55,607 bases of DNA, from NCBI GenBank assembly GCA_045587025.1, contig JAZNBK010000017.1, positions 1 through 55,607 of the forward strand, written 5' to 3'. How positions within the stretch are numbered: the first letter of the stretch is position 1; every line of letters starts with the position of its first letter. Made by a program: the position numbers and the translations under genes. Below are positions 24,535 through 32,758 of the stretch, piece after piece. The notes under the pieces were generated by a model that was not told the DNA's origin, did no database searches, and worked only from the letters and a program-made list of their open reading frames with translations. Source of the stretch: UBA1740 sp045587025 (GTDB taxonomy: Bacteria > Bacillota > Clostridia > Oscillospirales > CAG-272).

Positions 24535-25484
24535 TATTTATCTCCTTTTTCTTGCATGAATTTTCTTATTTCTTCATAGGACTTGATACCCTCGGTTGCA
24601 CCCTTCTCCATACAGCAGTGAGCGCCCGTGGCGTTTCCGAATCTTGCGCAGGACAGAAAATCGCAGTCGCGCGCCAACGCCGCCAAAAATCCGGAGCAGA
24701 AGCTATCGCCTGCGCCCGTCGTGTCAACTACCTTTTCAACGGGGTATATCGGTATCATAACGCCCTCGTCCGTCTCGCTCGCTCTCGCATAGCATCCGCT
24801 TGAGCCGCATTTTATTACGACCGATTTAACGCCCCTTTCAAAGAACACGTCCGCCATTTCCTTGGGTGTTTCTCTCTCTGCGATCATTCTCGCCTCGTCT
24901 ATACTCGGAAGGAATATATCTATGTACGGCATAGCCATATTCAAAAGCTCTCCCCATCTTCCGGAGGAATCCCAGCATACGTCAAGAGCGGTTATCTTGC
25001 CCATTTCCTTGCATTTCTTCAAGAATTGCATCGTCTGCTCACCGTCAAAGGTATTTAACAGAAACGAGCCGGTAACGAACACGATATCGTTTTTCGCAAT
25101 TATATCGAAATCCACGTCGTCAATCGAGAATGCGGCGTTAGAGCCGACGCAATGGAAAAACGAACGCTCTCCCGTATCTTTATGTATCATCAAAACGGAG
25201 GACGACGTCTGAACCTGGTCGGTCGTTTTAATTCCGTCGGTGCTGACTCCCCCCCGTAAAAGACATCCCTTCAGATAATCTCCGAACATATCGTTTCCGA
25301 GCATACCTACGAGACAGGACTCTACACCCAATTTTCTTAAATTTATCGAGGCGGTCATTGCATTTCCGCCACTGTGCATCGTAATAGAATTTACAGGCAC
25401 TAAAAGTCCCTTGTCGGGATATTCAGATACCGGCTCTACTATTACGTCCGCCACCATAATTCCCACACACGCTACTTTTTTCAT
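24534..25484 (-). CDS. PfkB family carbohydrate kinase
   Basis: PfkB/ribokinase enzymes phosphorylate sugars, sugar phosphates or nucleosides with ATP. The 316-aa product shows the N-terminal substrate-binding region with SGGNAMTASINLRKLG (near residue 37) and the C-terminal anion-hole motif VDTTGAGDSFCSGFLAAL (near 249) with the catalytic Asp. Placement between a deacetylase and a bisphosphate aldolase suggests it makes the 1-phosphate of a ketohexose-6-phosphate (as tagatose-6-phosphate kinase does), or phosphorylates the sugar itself. It overlaps the aldolase gene by one base and lies 12 nt after the deacetylase gene. Confidence 0.88.
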   Translation of the reverse strand: MKKVACVGIMVADVIVEPVSEYPDKGLLVPVNSITMHSGGNAMTASINLRKLGVESCLVGMLGNDMFGDYLKGCLLRGGVSTDGIKTTDQVQTSSSVLMIHKDTGERSFFHCVGSNAAFSIDDVDFDIIAKNDIVFVTGSFLLNTFDGEQTMQFLKKCKEMGKITALDVCWDSSGRWGELLNMAMPYIDIFLPSIDEARMIAERETPKEMADVFFERGVKSVVIKCGSSGCYARASETDEGVMIPIYPVEKVVDTTGAGDSFCSGFLAALARDCDFLSCARFGNATGAHCCMEKGATEGIKSYEEIRKFMQEKGDK

Positions 25485-25496
25485 CTCGCTAATTCC

Positions 25497-26201
25497 TCAC
25501 GGCAGAAATCTTTTCGGGAAAACTCTGGGATATATCAAGCACTGCTTGAAGCCCTCGGCGTACATACTGTTGCACTGCAAGCCCCTGTATCTTGCGCAGG
25601 TCTTAACGAACTCTGCGAAATCTATATGATCGTGGTCGCGCATCCATTTCAATTGGCTCTCGTGACATTCGAGCATTTCAAGCTTCAAATCTATTACGTC
25701 GGAGATGTCGACGTACTCGGTAGGCATAAAGTCGAGCCCCGCAAGATTGTCCATATAGTATATGGGCGTTACCTTGGATGCCTTTTTCTCGTTCGCTTCA
25801 TAATGGGGTACGCTCGCAAAAAAGCTTACGTCAAAAACGAGCTTGCTTACCTCAACGTGATCTCCCATATAATCGGTAGGCGCATGAGTGATTATAACGT
25901 CGGGGTCTGCCTGTCTTATTACGTCTGCGACCTTTTTACGATGCTCCTCGTTCGCCGCGCTTACAGAGCAGTCATCTATATCACAGGTAACTACCTTTAT
26001 TCCCGCAAGCAATCCCGCATTTTTTGCTTCCTTTGCACGCATTACTTTAAGGTCGTCGGGCATAATTACCTCGTGACCCAGATTTCCGTTGCATACGTGG
26101 CATACAGTTACGTTATCACCTCTTTGAACACACTTAATCAAAGTGCCGACACAGTTTATTTCTATGTCGTCGGGATGACATCCAATTGCCAAAACATTCA
26201 T
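25497..26201 (-). CDS. PIG-L family (LmbE-like) N-deacetylase
   Basis: PIG-L enzymes are zinc hydrolases that remove N-acetyl groups from GlcNAc-containing molecules. The 234-aa product starts at the ATG after AAAGGAGAGG. It has the zinc motif CHPDDIEI at residues 9-16 and the second His-bearing motif THAPTDYMGDHVEV near residue 100; His, Asp and His are all kept. It is first in an operon with a sugar kinase, aldolase and NagB-like protein, so it probably deacetylates an N-acetylated amino sugar. This would replace the amidohydrolase NagA/AgaA used in known pathways; that is inference. Confidence 0.87.
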   Translation of the reverse strand: MNVLAIGCHPDDIEINCVGTLIKCVQRGDNVTVCHVCNGNLGHEVIMPDDLKVMRAKEAKNAGLLAGIKVVTCDIDDCSVSAANEEHRKKVADVIRQADPDVIITHAPTDYMGDHVEVSKLVFDVSFFASVPHYEANEKKASKVTPIYYMDNLAGLDFMPTEYVDISDVIDLKLEMLECHESQLKWMRDHDHIDFAEFVKTCARYRGLQCNSMYAEGFKQCLIYPRVFPKRFLP

Positions 26202-26274
26202 TGCGCTTACCTCTCCTTTGATAAAATTCCTCTTGCTTTTAAATATTTTATATGTTATACTTATTATAAAATAA

Positions 26275-26326
26275 TTGAACACTTTTGAACATATATTTTT
26301 TTACTTTGCATGTTCATTTTTGTTCA
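26275..26326. promoter_or_regulatory. Candidate AraC operator: inverted pair of 10-bp-phased half sites
   Basis: GAACA occurs at 26277-26281 and 26287-26291, and its complement TGTTC at 26311-26315 and 26321-26325. Within each arm the half sites are 10 bp apart, one helical turn, and the arms face each other around 26301. The arms extend to 17 bp with 13 matching positions. It lies in the intergenic region between the deacetylase operon and the AraC gene. Confidence 0.65.
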
Positions 26327-26349
26327 CAAAAAAATGCAGGTGTAAAAAT

Positions 26350-27231
26350 ATGACATCTTCCTATATTTTAACGAAGCCGAACAATTTTATAAACGTGGCA
26401 AAAATCGTTACAATTCATTATCTCGAGTTTGACCGTACTTTTACTTCCCCGGGAGAGCAGCACGATTTCTGGGAAATAGTATACGTTGACAGCGGCGAGA
26501 TAGAGGTACGTCGGGATGAGGAAACGCTGCTGTTAAAGCAGGGTGAAATTCTCTTTCACCAGCCGAACGAATTCCACGCATTGAAATCGCATAACAGCTG
26601 TCCAAACGTTTTTATAATTTCGTTCGTTTGCAAATCGACGTATATGGCATCCTTTAAAAAATACCGAACGGTGCTTAATAAAAATTTGAAGCCGTTTATC
26701 GCCTCTATTATCGATGAAGCGAACAATACCTATATTATTCCCAAAAACGATACGCTCTTAAAAAAGCTGATATTGAAAAAAGACGCTCCGATTGGCGGAG
26801 AGCAGCTTATAAAAACTTATTTGGAGCAATTTTTGATTCTTTTGGCAAGAGAAACGACGATGAAACGGTCGGTCACGGTTTTCCCATATAAAGAAAACCT
26901 GGAATCTCAGCTCGTAAGGGACATAAAGGAATATATAAAGTCAAAGCTTACCACTAAACTGTGCGTAAATGACATTTGCGTCGCATTCGGATACAGCAAA
27001 ACGTATTTGTGTCAGCTTTTCAAGTCGCAATGCTCTATTTCTTTGATGAAATATTACAATGTCAAAAAGATAGAATATGCCAAAAAGCTTATCCGTGAAA
27101 ATTCTCATAATCTTACGCAGATTTCAAACTACCTGTGCTTCGATAATCCACAGTATTTTTCCCGTGTTTTCAAGCGGGAAACAGGACTGACGCCGAGCGA
27201 ATTTATCAATTCCTTGGGAATAAATAAATAG
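26350..27231 (+). CDS. AraC family transcriptional regulator
   Basis: The 293-aa product has an N-terminal cupin-like sensing domain (EQHDFWEIVYVDSGEIEV near residue 38, GEILFHQPNEFHAL near 68) and a C-terminal AraC/XylS double helix-turn-helix (about residues 190-290: VNDICVAFGYSKTYLCQLFK and LTQISNYLCFDNPQYFSRVFKRETGLTPSEF). Such regulators usually bind a sugar or derivative and activate neighbouring catabolic genes. It is divergent from the deacetylase operon and convergent with the large unrecognised gene. The ATG after AGGTG is chosen; an earlier TTG lies inside the operator. Confidence 0.93.
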   Translation: MTSSYILTKPNNFINVAKIVTIHYLEFDRTFTSPGEQHDFWEIVYVDSGEIEVRRDEETLLLKQGEILFHQPNEFHALKSHNSCPNVFIISFVCKSTYMASFKKYRTVLNKNLKPFIASIIDEANNTYIIPKNDTLLKKLILKKDAPIGGEQLIKTYLEQFLILLARETTMKRSVTVFPYKENLESQLVRDIKEYIKSKLTTKLCVNDICVAFGYSKTYLCQLFKSQCSISLMKYYNVKKIEYAKKLIRENSHNLTQISNYLCFDNPQYFSRVFKRETGLTPSEFINSLGINK

Positions 27232-27251
27232 TTTTTACAGTTAGTTTATGC

Positions 27252-27293
27252 AAAAAGCTCCCGTTGCTTATCGGCTCGGGAGCTTTGTTTTTT
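27252..27293. terminator. Bidirectional terminator araC-type / 676-aa gene
   Basis: A perfect 10-bp stem AAAGCTCCCG/CGGGAGCTTT with a 13-nt loop, T runs on both sides. Confidence 0.85.
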
Positions 27294-27313
27294 GATATTA
27301 TGTAAACAAAAGA

Positions 27314-29344
27314 TTACAGCTTGAAATCCCTGTTTATGAAGAAATCTGCAAAGAACAGCGCCCAGTCCTGATCGTTCGACCATTCGTCGTAGTTCTTTCC
27401 GTAATATTCGCCCGTAGGTCTGTATTCGTCGTTATGATTTTCGTCGGTCGCATACATCGTCAGCTTGTAGGGATACAGATAGTTATTAGCGGCAGAGCCG
27501 TCTTTTCTGTAAACGCAAAGATTGTTTTTGAGTATTTCCTCAATGGTTTTTTTGCAGTCCTCTCCGCTTGCCCTTGAATACCAGGCGAGCGTCCATCCCA
27601 TCAAAGCGCTCCAGTGATGCGGATAGAGGTCGCCGTATTGACGTGTTTTACCAAACCAATATCTGTCCCAATATCTTACCGCAATAGAATTCATATGAAA
27701 ATCGGGCTGGCAGGCGAAAAATGCAGTCGACATATTAAACTGCAATCTTGCTTCCTCGAGATATTCCTCTTTTCCGCTTACGAGATACGCCTGAGATGCG
27801 TATACACATCGGTTGTTGGGACACTCCTGAACGTATGCGCACTCGCCTGCAACAGAGGTTATGCCCTTATTGAGATAGCCGTCTGCCACCTTGATAAGAT
27901 TTTTGCGAATCTCGTCAGCATACTCGTGCATATTTTCCTTTTCGAGAAGCTCGATAAGGTCGTACGGCTCGCATACCTGACCGTCATATTTGAGGTCGGA
28001 CACCTTATAATAACCAATCAGGCAGAGCGCCGCCCTTCTCAGATATTCGACGTCCCCTGTCAGGATATACCACTCCTTGAAATAAACGCCGAACCAAGGA
28101 TAGTTGAAGCCCCTGTTCCAGGTATTATCCTTCCCCAAGTGGTTAAAGGGCGTTCCGCTTTCAATATCGAAATGCTCTCTTTCGATGAACTCAAGGTGCT
28201 TTTTGATAGATTTCATCAAGAAATCGTCCTTCTTTTTCTGGAGCTGTCTCAATACTATTATACCCATCGCTATGCGTTCTCTTGCTGCGTTACGGTCAAG
28301 GAAGGTATCGGAATAGAACTGTCTCTTATCTTTATTATCGTATATTAAATACGCACCGTCAAGGCGGCTTCCCTCTTTGTTGTACTGTTGATTTTTAGCG
28401 ATGAAATTAGCTCTTTTTTCAAGAAGAGTATCCAAGTCGTCGATGAAATTCACTCTTACATAGGTGTGCTTTCCGTTAATATAGACGTGATATTCCTGTT
28501 CGCCGAACTCACGTCCTACGTCGCTCCATTTTATTCTGTCGCTCTCAATTTCGATATCGACTTCTTTACCGTTATTTATTACCTTTGCGTCCTTGATGCC
28601 GTTTTTATATTCTGCGACGAAATTAATTTCTTTTCCCAAAAATTGCGTATACGTGCTTGCGTAAGCGTTTATAGACGCATTCTGGGACGCCAAAACGTCC
28701 TCGAGCTTCTCGTCTGTAAAGCTATAATCAAACTTAAATTGCAAGGTCTCTCCCTCGCCGATTACGGCAGGCGTGGGATTGAGCAATATGCTGCCACGGA
28801 AATCGCATCCCTTGGCACGGGAAATATCTCTCTTGATACTATAATCGCAGACATCTCCCTCGGTCATATTGATAAAGAGCTTATCACTACCGCCGTCCAA
28901 TCTTTTAGCGCAGAACCAACAGGTGTTATATCCACACCAGACGTGCGCCAGACAGTTTTTATGAAGCTGCTCCTCCAAGGTAAGATCAGGCACGAACAAT
29001 GAGAAAAACGAGAAATGTATTCCAAACGTCTCCCGAGTTACGAAATAATCGGTATTACTGACGTTTTTAAAGGTATATTTTTCGCTATAACCGTCCTCGG
29101 TTACAGCTCTCTCCACCTCAAGCTCAAGACCTCGTGAATCAATAACGTCTCCTATCGCCTTGACTGTAATCTTATTTTCTCCTGCCACCACTTCTTTAAC
29201 AGTGAAGCCCTCTACCTTTCCCCAGTCGTATTCGGAAAGAACCCAGTTCATTTGATTTTCATCATCTCTATTGATAATTTTAGTTACATATCCGTTTTTT
29301 TCATCAAATGAAACGTCAAATTTTTTGTTCTTAAAATTAACCAC
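27314..29344 (-). CDS. Unrecognised large protein, probable six-hairpin glycosidase-like enzyme
   Basis: The 676-aa product starts at GTG because GGAGG lies exactly 6 nt before it; the upstream ATG codons have no ribosome site. No signal peptide, so probably cytoplasmic. The N-terminal half (to about 290) looks beta-rich (VSFDEKNGYVTKIIN, FKFDYSF). The C-terminal half (about 310-676) looks like an alpha/alpha toroid with repeated aromatic helices (NRGFNYPWFGVYFKEWY, YWDRYWFGKTRQYGD, HHWSALMGWTLAWYSR), the layout of GH88/GH105-type and related glycosidases or lyases. The exact family is not recognised. It lies beside the AraC gene, with its own promoter, and may act on the oligosaccharide feeding the adjacent operon. 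Confidence 0.72.
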   Translation of the reverse strand: MVNFKNKKFDVSFDEKNGYVTKIINRDDENQMNWVLSEYDWGKVEGFTVKEVVAGENKITVKAIGDVIDSRGLELEVERAVTEDGYSEKYTFKNVSNTDYFVTRETFGIHFSFFSLFVPDLTLEEQLHKNCLAHVWCGYNTCWFCAKRLDGGSDKLFINMTEGDVCDYSIKRDISRAKGCDFRGSILLNPTPAVIGEGETLQFKFDYSFTDEKLEDVLASQNASINAYASTYTQFLGKEINFVAEYKNGIKDAKVINNGKEVDIEIESDRIKWSDVGREFGEQEYHVYINGKHTYVRVNFIDDLDTLLEKRANFIAKNQQYNKEGSRLDGAYLIYDNKDKRQFYSDTFLDRNAARERIAMGIIVLRQLQKKKDDFLMKSIKKHLEFIEREHFDIESGTPFNHLGKDNTWNRGFNYPWFGVYFKEWYILTGDVEYLRRAALCLIGYYKVSDLKYDGQVCEPYDLIELLEKENMHEYADEIRKNLIKVADGYLNKGITSVAGECAYVQECPNNRCVYASQAYLVSGKEEYLEEARLQFNMSTAFFACQPDFHMNSIAVRYWDRYWFGKTRQYGDLYPHHWSALMGWTLAWYSRASGEDCKKTIEEILKNNLCVYRKDGSAANNYLYPYKLTMYATDENHNDEYRPTGEYYGKNYDEWSNDQDWALFFADFFINRDFKL

Positions 29345-29407
29345 AATAAACCTCCAAAGCTTTGTCATATAATTTTTATTTAATTTCACAAAATTTGCTT
29401 CAAGCTC

Positions 29408-29435
29408 ATTATACCAAACAAAAAGATTTTGTCAA
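29408..29435 (-). promoter_or_regulatory. Sigma-A promoter of the 676-aa gene
   Basis: Minus strand -35 TTGACA (29430-29435), 16-bp spacer, -10 TATAAT (29408-29413). Confidence 0.75.
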
Positions 29436-29478
29436 TTTGTTTTGGGCTTTTTCAACAAAAAATATGCAAATACAATCA

Positions 29479-30222
29479 CTATTTCTTAAACACAAACAAA
29501 TATTCGTGAGCAAGCAAAAGGAAATTAAACTTTATGCTGTTAGTTTTCCAATATCCTGTTGCTTGACAGTTGTGCTGTTCTTTGATTATGATTTCTTTAA
29601 GCTTAAATCCTGCAAGCTGAAACATTGTCATAGTTTCAAAAGCGAGAGGTTGTACCATACCTTTTTTGCGAGCATCCCCCATTAAAACAGCGCAATATTT
29701 ATCCTTTTTCAGCACTCTAAAAGATTCTTCGGCAACCTTGTGTATTTCTGGCAAAAAATCCTTCATGTCAAGGTGAGATAGATCACCTTCTATCCCCTCG
29801 CTATATTGAATTATATTAGCATACGGAGGGTGTGTGCAAATGAGATCAATAGATTCATTTGGCAAATTAAGACTTCGTGCATCGCATAATTCTATTTTGG
29901 TAGTACACGGTGTTTCAAATTCAAAATCGCATTTTTGTGTAGAAAGTGCAACGGCATTAGGGGTTATGTCAAAACCGATAAAATTACGGTGAGTTAATTT
30001 TGCCTCAACAGCAGTTGTGCCACCGCCTACAAACTGATCTAATACAGTATCACCCTCGACAGAATATCTCAAGATAATATTTCTCGGAATATAAGGCGAC
30101 CAATTACCACGATATTTAGCATCATGAGTTGCCCACTTCCCACGATTGGGAAAATCCCAAACGGTATTAGTTTCAAGCTCAAAGTTTTCGGGTTGTAATG
30201 GAATATTCTTTGACATAATCAC
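29479..30222 (-). CDS. Site-specific DNA methyltransferase (N4-cytosine or N6-adenine)
   Basis: The 247-aa product carries the SAM-binding motif VLDQFVGGGTTAVEA (near residue 60) followed by the catalytic motif THPPYAN (near 131), so motif I precedes motif IV. The N-terminal KWATHDAKYRGNWSPYIPRN is typical of a group of small type II methyltransferases. It is the last gene of a three-gene operon; its start (GTG at 30222 or ATG two codons later) overlaps the endonuclease stop. As second methylase beside a Dam-type enzyme it may play the part of DpnA, but its motif order and family look different. Confidence 0.85.
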   Translation of the reverse strand: MIMSKNIPLQPENFELETNTVWDFPNRGKWATHDAKYRGNWSPYIPRNIILRYSVEGDTVLDQFVGGGTTAVEAKLTHRNFIGFDITPNAVALSTQKCDFEFETPCTTKIELCDARSLNLPNESIDLICTHPPYANIIQYSEGIEGDLSHLDMKDFLPEIHKVAEESFRVLKKDKYCAVLMGDARKKGMVQPLAFETMTMFQLAGFKLKEIIIKEQHNCQATGYWKTNSIKFNFLLLAHEYLFVFKK

Positions 30223-31079
30223 ACAAAGAGCGTATCTGTAACGCCATTCTCAAGGTCTTTGATACAATAAATATCGTCCATCACGTCAAAGGTTTCTTCC
30301 AAGTTGTGACGTGCCGATTTCCAACCTTCTCCATCTGTAAACCAAACGAAAGTAAAGCCATCAATCTCACGAGTTTCCAGCGCTATGGTTTTATAGCTTC
30401 GTGCAGTTTCATTTAACTTTGAGCCGCCGCCTGTGTAAAAGTTGGTTTCAATACCATAAATCATATAATCTTTTTTAACAACAAAATCGAATCTTTTTTC
30501 TGCTTTGCCTTGATTTGAAATGTTAGAAAGGTCTATGCCCCATTTTTCTTCTATTTCGGATATATACATCTCTTTGAAATAATTAACATCTCTAACAAGT
30601 CCAGACTTTTTAAGATAAGATTCAACGAGATCTTCCATTAAGTGACCGCCACGATTTTTGCGTCCGTTGCTATCTAAACCTACCTCAACTCCGGTTACAT
30701 AATCCACGAGGTTGTTTATAATATGTTCCGAAATCAACGTGAAAAGTCCTGTTTTTCTCATGAACATTTTATATTCATCTATCGAATATTTTGCTTTCTT
30801 GAAATCAAAGAGATATTCGCCGTCACCGTCAATAGCATAAATCTCACTACCTCTTACTGCCAAGAGAATGGGAATGCACTTTAATATTTGCGGATATTCA
30901 TTTAATAATTTTTCAAAATCAGTTTCAATATTTTTAGAGCCAATAAGTGAATTTAATATATTTAACTCAACTTTTATAGACTCGACATTACCGTAAACTT
31001 TTTCAAAATCTACGTAATAACTATATGTAGCTATACTTGAACGAAAAGTTTCAAGCCATTCATTAAAATTACGTTTCAT
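30219..31079 (-). CDS. DpnII family type II restriction endonuclease
   Basis: DpnII/MboI-type enzymes cut unmethylated GATC. The 286-aa product resembles them in the N-terminal FNEWLETFRSSIATYSYYVDFEKV, the NNLVDYVTGVEVGLDSNGRKNRGG region (near residue 130) and the C-terminal EKRFDFVVKKDYMIYGIETNFYTGGGSKL (near 200), where Asp and Glu-x-Asn fit the PD-(D/E)xK-like core. The ATG follows AAGGAG at 6 nt. It lies between the two methylase genes, 11 nt after the Dam-type gene and overlapping the second methylase by 4 nt. GATC specificity is inferred from family and partner. Confidence 0.88.
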   Translation of the reverse strand: MKRNFNEWLETFRSSIATYSYYVDFEKVYGNVESIKVELNILNSLIGSKNIETDFEKLLNEYPQILKCIPILLAVRGSEIYAIDGDGEYLFDFKKAKYSIDEYKMFMRKTGLFTLISEHIINNLVDYVTGVEVGLDSNGRKNRGGHLMEDLVESYLKKSGLVRDVNYFKEMYISEIEEKWGIDLSNISNQGKAEKRFDFVVKKDYMIYGIETNFYTGGGSKLNETARSYKTIALETREIDGFTFVWFTDGEGWKSARHNLEETFDVMDDIYCIKDLENGVTDTLFV

Positions 31080-31089
31080 GATTATCTCC

Positions 31090-32160
31090 TTAATAGTTTT
31101 TAACAAGCAATTCTTTGATTTTACCTCTTGACGATCCTTTGCTGTTTATCATTCGAGCTGCATCAACTCGCAAAATTGTAAAACCAGCATACAAATCATC
31201 AAAAAAATTGTCATTTTCATCGGCATTGTGTGGATCTGAATTACTCAACATAACTTTAGCTCCCACACTCGAAAGCTCCTTATACATATCGGCAAGCTCA
31301 ATTTGATTTTGATCGTTAAACTGAGCTTCGGTATATGACGTAAAATTCGATGTAGCATTCAAAGGACGATACGGGGGATCTATGTAAACAAAAGTAGATT
31401 CGTCAGCAAAGTTCAAAACATCGTGATAGTCGCAAGAGCGCAATGTGACATTTTGTAGAGTTTCGGATATTTTTATTATATTATCCATATCACATATCGT
31501 TGGCTTTTCATGCTTTCCAAAAGGAACATTGAAATGCCCTTTTTTATTAACTCTATAAAGTCCGTTAAAGCAAGTTTTATTCAAAAAAATGAACAATGCC
31601 GCTTTTTCAATCTTGCTATCATTATTCAACAATAATCTGTTGTATCTATCGCGTTGCTCGTAATAGTATGCTTGCTTATTATCAAGAGTTGTATATGTAC
31701 TATATTTGTATTGCATATCATTTAGGCATTGTATCAATTCAACACAATTATTCTTGATAACCTCATAAGTGTTTATCAATTCTCTGTTGTTATCGCAAAT
31801 ATACACTTCTTCAAAAGCATATTCACTTAATAAAGAGAAAAGCATAGCACCGCCGCCGACAAAAGGTTCGGCGTATTTTTTTATGCTTATACCCATTCCT
31901 TCCGGCAAATTGTTGTTTAATGTATCTAAAAGTTGACCTTTGCCACCTGCCCATTTTACAAAAGGATGAGCGTTGTTGAAATGTTTTACAGTGTTGATTT
32001 TTCTCTGATCTTCGGGCTTTTTTGCATTTCTTGGAATTATCCACATATTGCCAAGCATGGCGGCGTTGGGAATTCTATTTTCGGCGCAAAGTATAGATAC
32101 ACGTCTTTGAGATATGTTCCACTTCTCAGCCGCATCTTTGGCGGTCATGTATTGTAGCAT
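31090..32160 (-). CDS. Dam-type N6-adenine methyltransferase with N-terminal HTH
   Basis: The 356-aa product is a D12-class adenine methylase: PFVKWAGGKGQLLD (motif I with the FVKWAGGK signature, near residue 66), the EPFVGGGAML loop and the catalytic DPPY (VYIDPPYRPL near 260). Such enzymes of DpnII systems methylate GATC. Residues about 5-50 form an added helix-turn-helix (MTAKDAAEKWNISQRRVSILC, then WIIPRNAKKP) like excisionase/MerR-type domains, which ordinary Dam/DpnM lack. The ATG follows AGGAGG. First gene of the operon, with a consensus promoter. The added domain may self-regulate the operon; that is inference. Confidence 0.9.
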   Translation of the reverse strand: MLQYMTAKDAAEKWNISQRRVSILCAENRIPNAAMLGNMWIIPRNAKKPEDQRKINTVKHFNNAHPFVKWAGGKGQLLDTLNNNLPEGMGISIKKYAEPFVGGGAMLFSLLSEYAFEEVYICDNNRELINTYEVIKNNCVELIQCLNDMQYKYSTYTTLDNKQAYYYEQRDRYNRLLLNNDSKIEKAALFIFLNKTCFNGLYRVNKKGHFNVPFGKHEKPTICDMDNIIKISETLQNVTLRSCDYHDVLNFADESTFVYIDPPYRPLNATSNFTSYTEAQFNDQNQIELADMYKELSSVGAKVMLSNSDPHNADENDNFFDDLYAGFTILRVDAARMINSKGSSRGKIKELLVKNY

Positions 32161-32188
32161 AATACCTCCTAAAATCTTTGTTGTATAT

Positions 32189-32217
32189 ATTATATTCCAA
32201 ATCTCGAACAATGTCAA
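32189..32217 (-). promoter_or_regulatory. Sigma-A promoter of the restriction-modification operon
   Basis: Minus strand -35 TTGACA (32212-32217), 17-bp spacer, -10 TATAAT (32189-32194). Confidence 0.85.
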
Positions 32218-32229
32218 GATCCTGTCTGT

Positions 32230-32480
32230 AATTGACTAAAATTTTTTCTTTTGGCAGCGTGGCGTGTACTTGTCTTGATACAAGTCGGCGTTTCGCTATA
32301 TCTACAAACGGAAATAAACTTGACAACTCCGCCCTTGTCGTACGGGTATCTCGGCAAAGCCGAGAATTCGCACACTCTGCGCCTTGAAAGCGAGCTTTCA
32401 GATCTTCGAGTGGCGAATGCGAACCCATATTCTGCTTCGCTTGGGCTCGCAGAGTGGGTTCTCGCGCGGAGCGCGTCGTC
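32230..32480. repeat. Palindrome-rich intergenic element
   Basis: This gene-free stretch holds a chain of stem-loops: ACTTGT/ACAAGT (32268-32285), CTCGGC/GCCGAG (32350-32364), TGAAAG/CTTTCA (32385-32400), a bulged GAACCCA...TCTGC/GCAGA...TGGGTTC hairpin (32421-32461), CGCGC/GCGCG (32463-32475) and a longer-range CACTCTGCG/CGCAGAGTG pair (32373-32381 with 32448-32456). It is GC-richer than the genes on either side. No ORF with a ribosome site is convincing. It lies between the restriction operon and two tRNA genes. Confidence 0.6.
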
Positions 32481-32521
32481 AAAAAAAGATAGGCACTCGC
32501 AAGGAGTGCCTATCTTTTTTT
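32481..32521. terminator. Terminator after the tRNA-Met/tRNA-Glu unit
   Basis: A long stem AGATAGGCACTC/GAGTGCCTATCT flanked by seven A and seven T, just after the CCA of tRNA-Glu on the minus strand. Confidence 0.85.
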
Positions 32522-32595
32522 GGTGACCCGTACGGGAATCGAACCCATGTTACAGCCGTGAAAGGGCCGTGTCTTAACCGCTTGACCAACGGGCC
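32521..32595 (-). tRNA. tRNA-Glu (anticodon TTC)
   Basis: The 75-nt sequence folds as a cloverleaf with acceptor GGCCCGT/ACGGGTC, anticodon loop CTTTCAC and T-arm GGGTTCGATTCCC, ending in an encoded CCA. Second of two tRNA genes in one unit. Confidence 0.96.
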
Positions 32596-32625
32596 GAGTG
32601 GCGCTTTTCTGATGCGGAATAAACT

Positions 32626-32702
32626 TGGTAGCGGAAGTCGGATTTGAACCAACGACCTGTCGGGTATGAACCGAATGCTCTAGCCAGCTGAGCTATTCCG
32701 CC
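32626..32702 (-). tRNA. tRNA-Met (anticodon CAT)
   Basis: The 77-nt sequence has acceptor GGCGGAA/TTCCGCT, D-arm AGCTCAGCTGGCTAGAGC, anticodon loop TTCATAC, T-arm GTTGGTTCAAATCCGAC and encoded CCA. The G1-U72 pair argues against the initiator. A CAT anticodon can also be lysidine-modified tRNA-Ile, which I cannot exclude. Confidence 0.93.
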
Positions 32703-32729
32703 ATTTCCTCTTCAGAAGAACGCTTGTAT

Positions 32730-32758
32730 ATTATATCACCTCTTTTTTGTTTTGTCAA
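32730..32758 (-). promoter_or_regulatory. Sigma-A promoter of the tRNA unit
   Basis: Minus strand -35 TTGACA (32753-32758), 17-bp spacer, -10 TATAAT (32730-32735). Confidence 0.85.
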
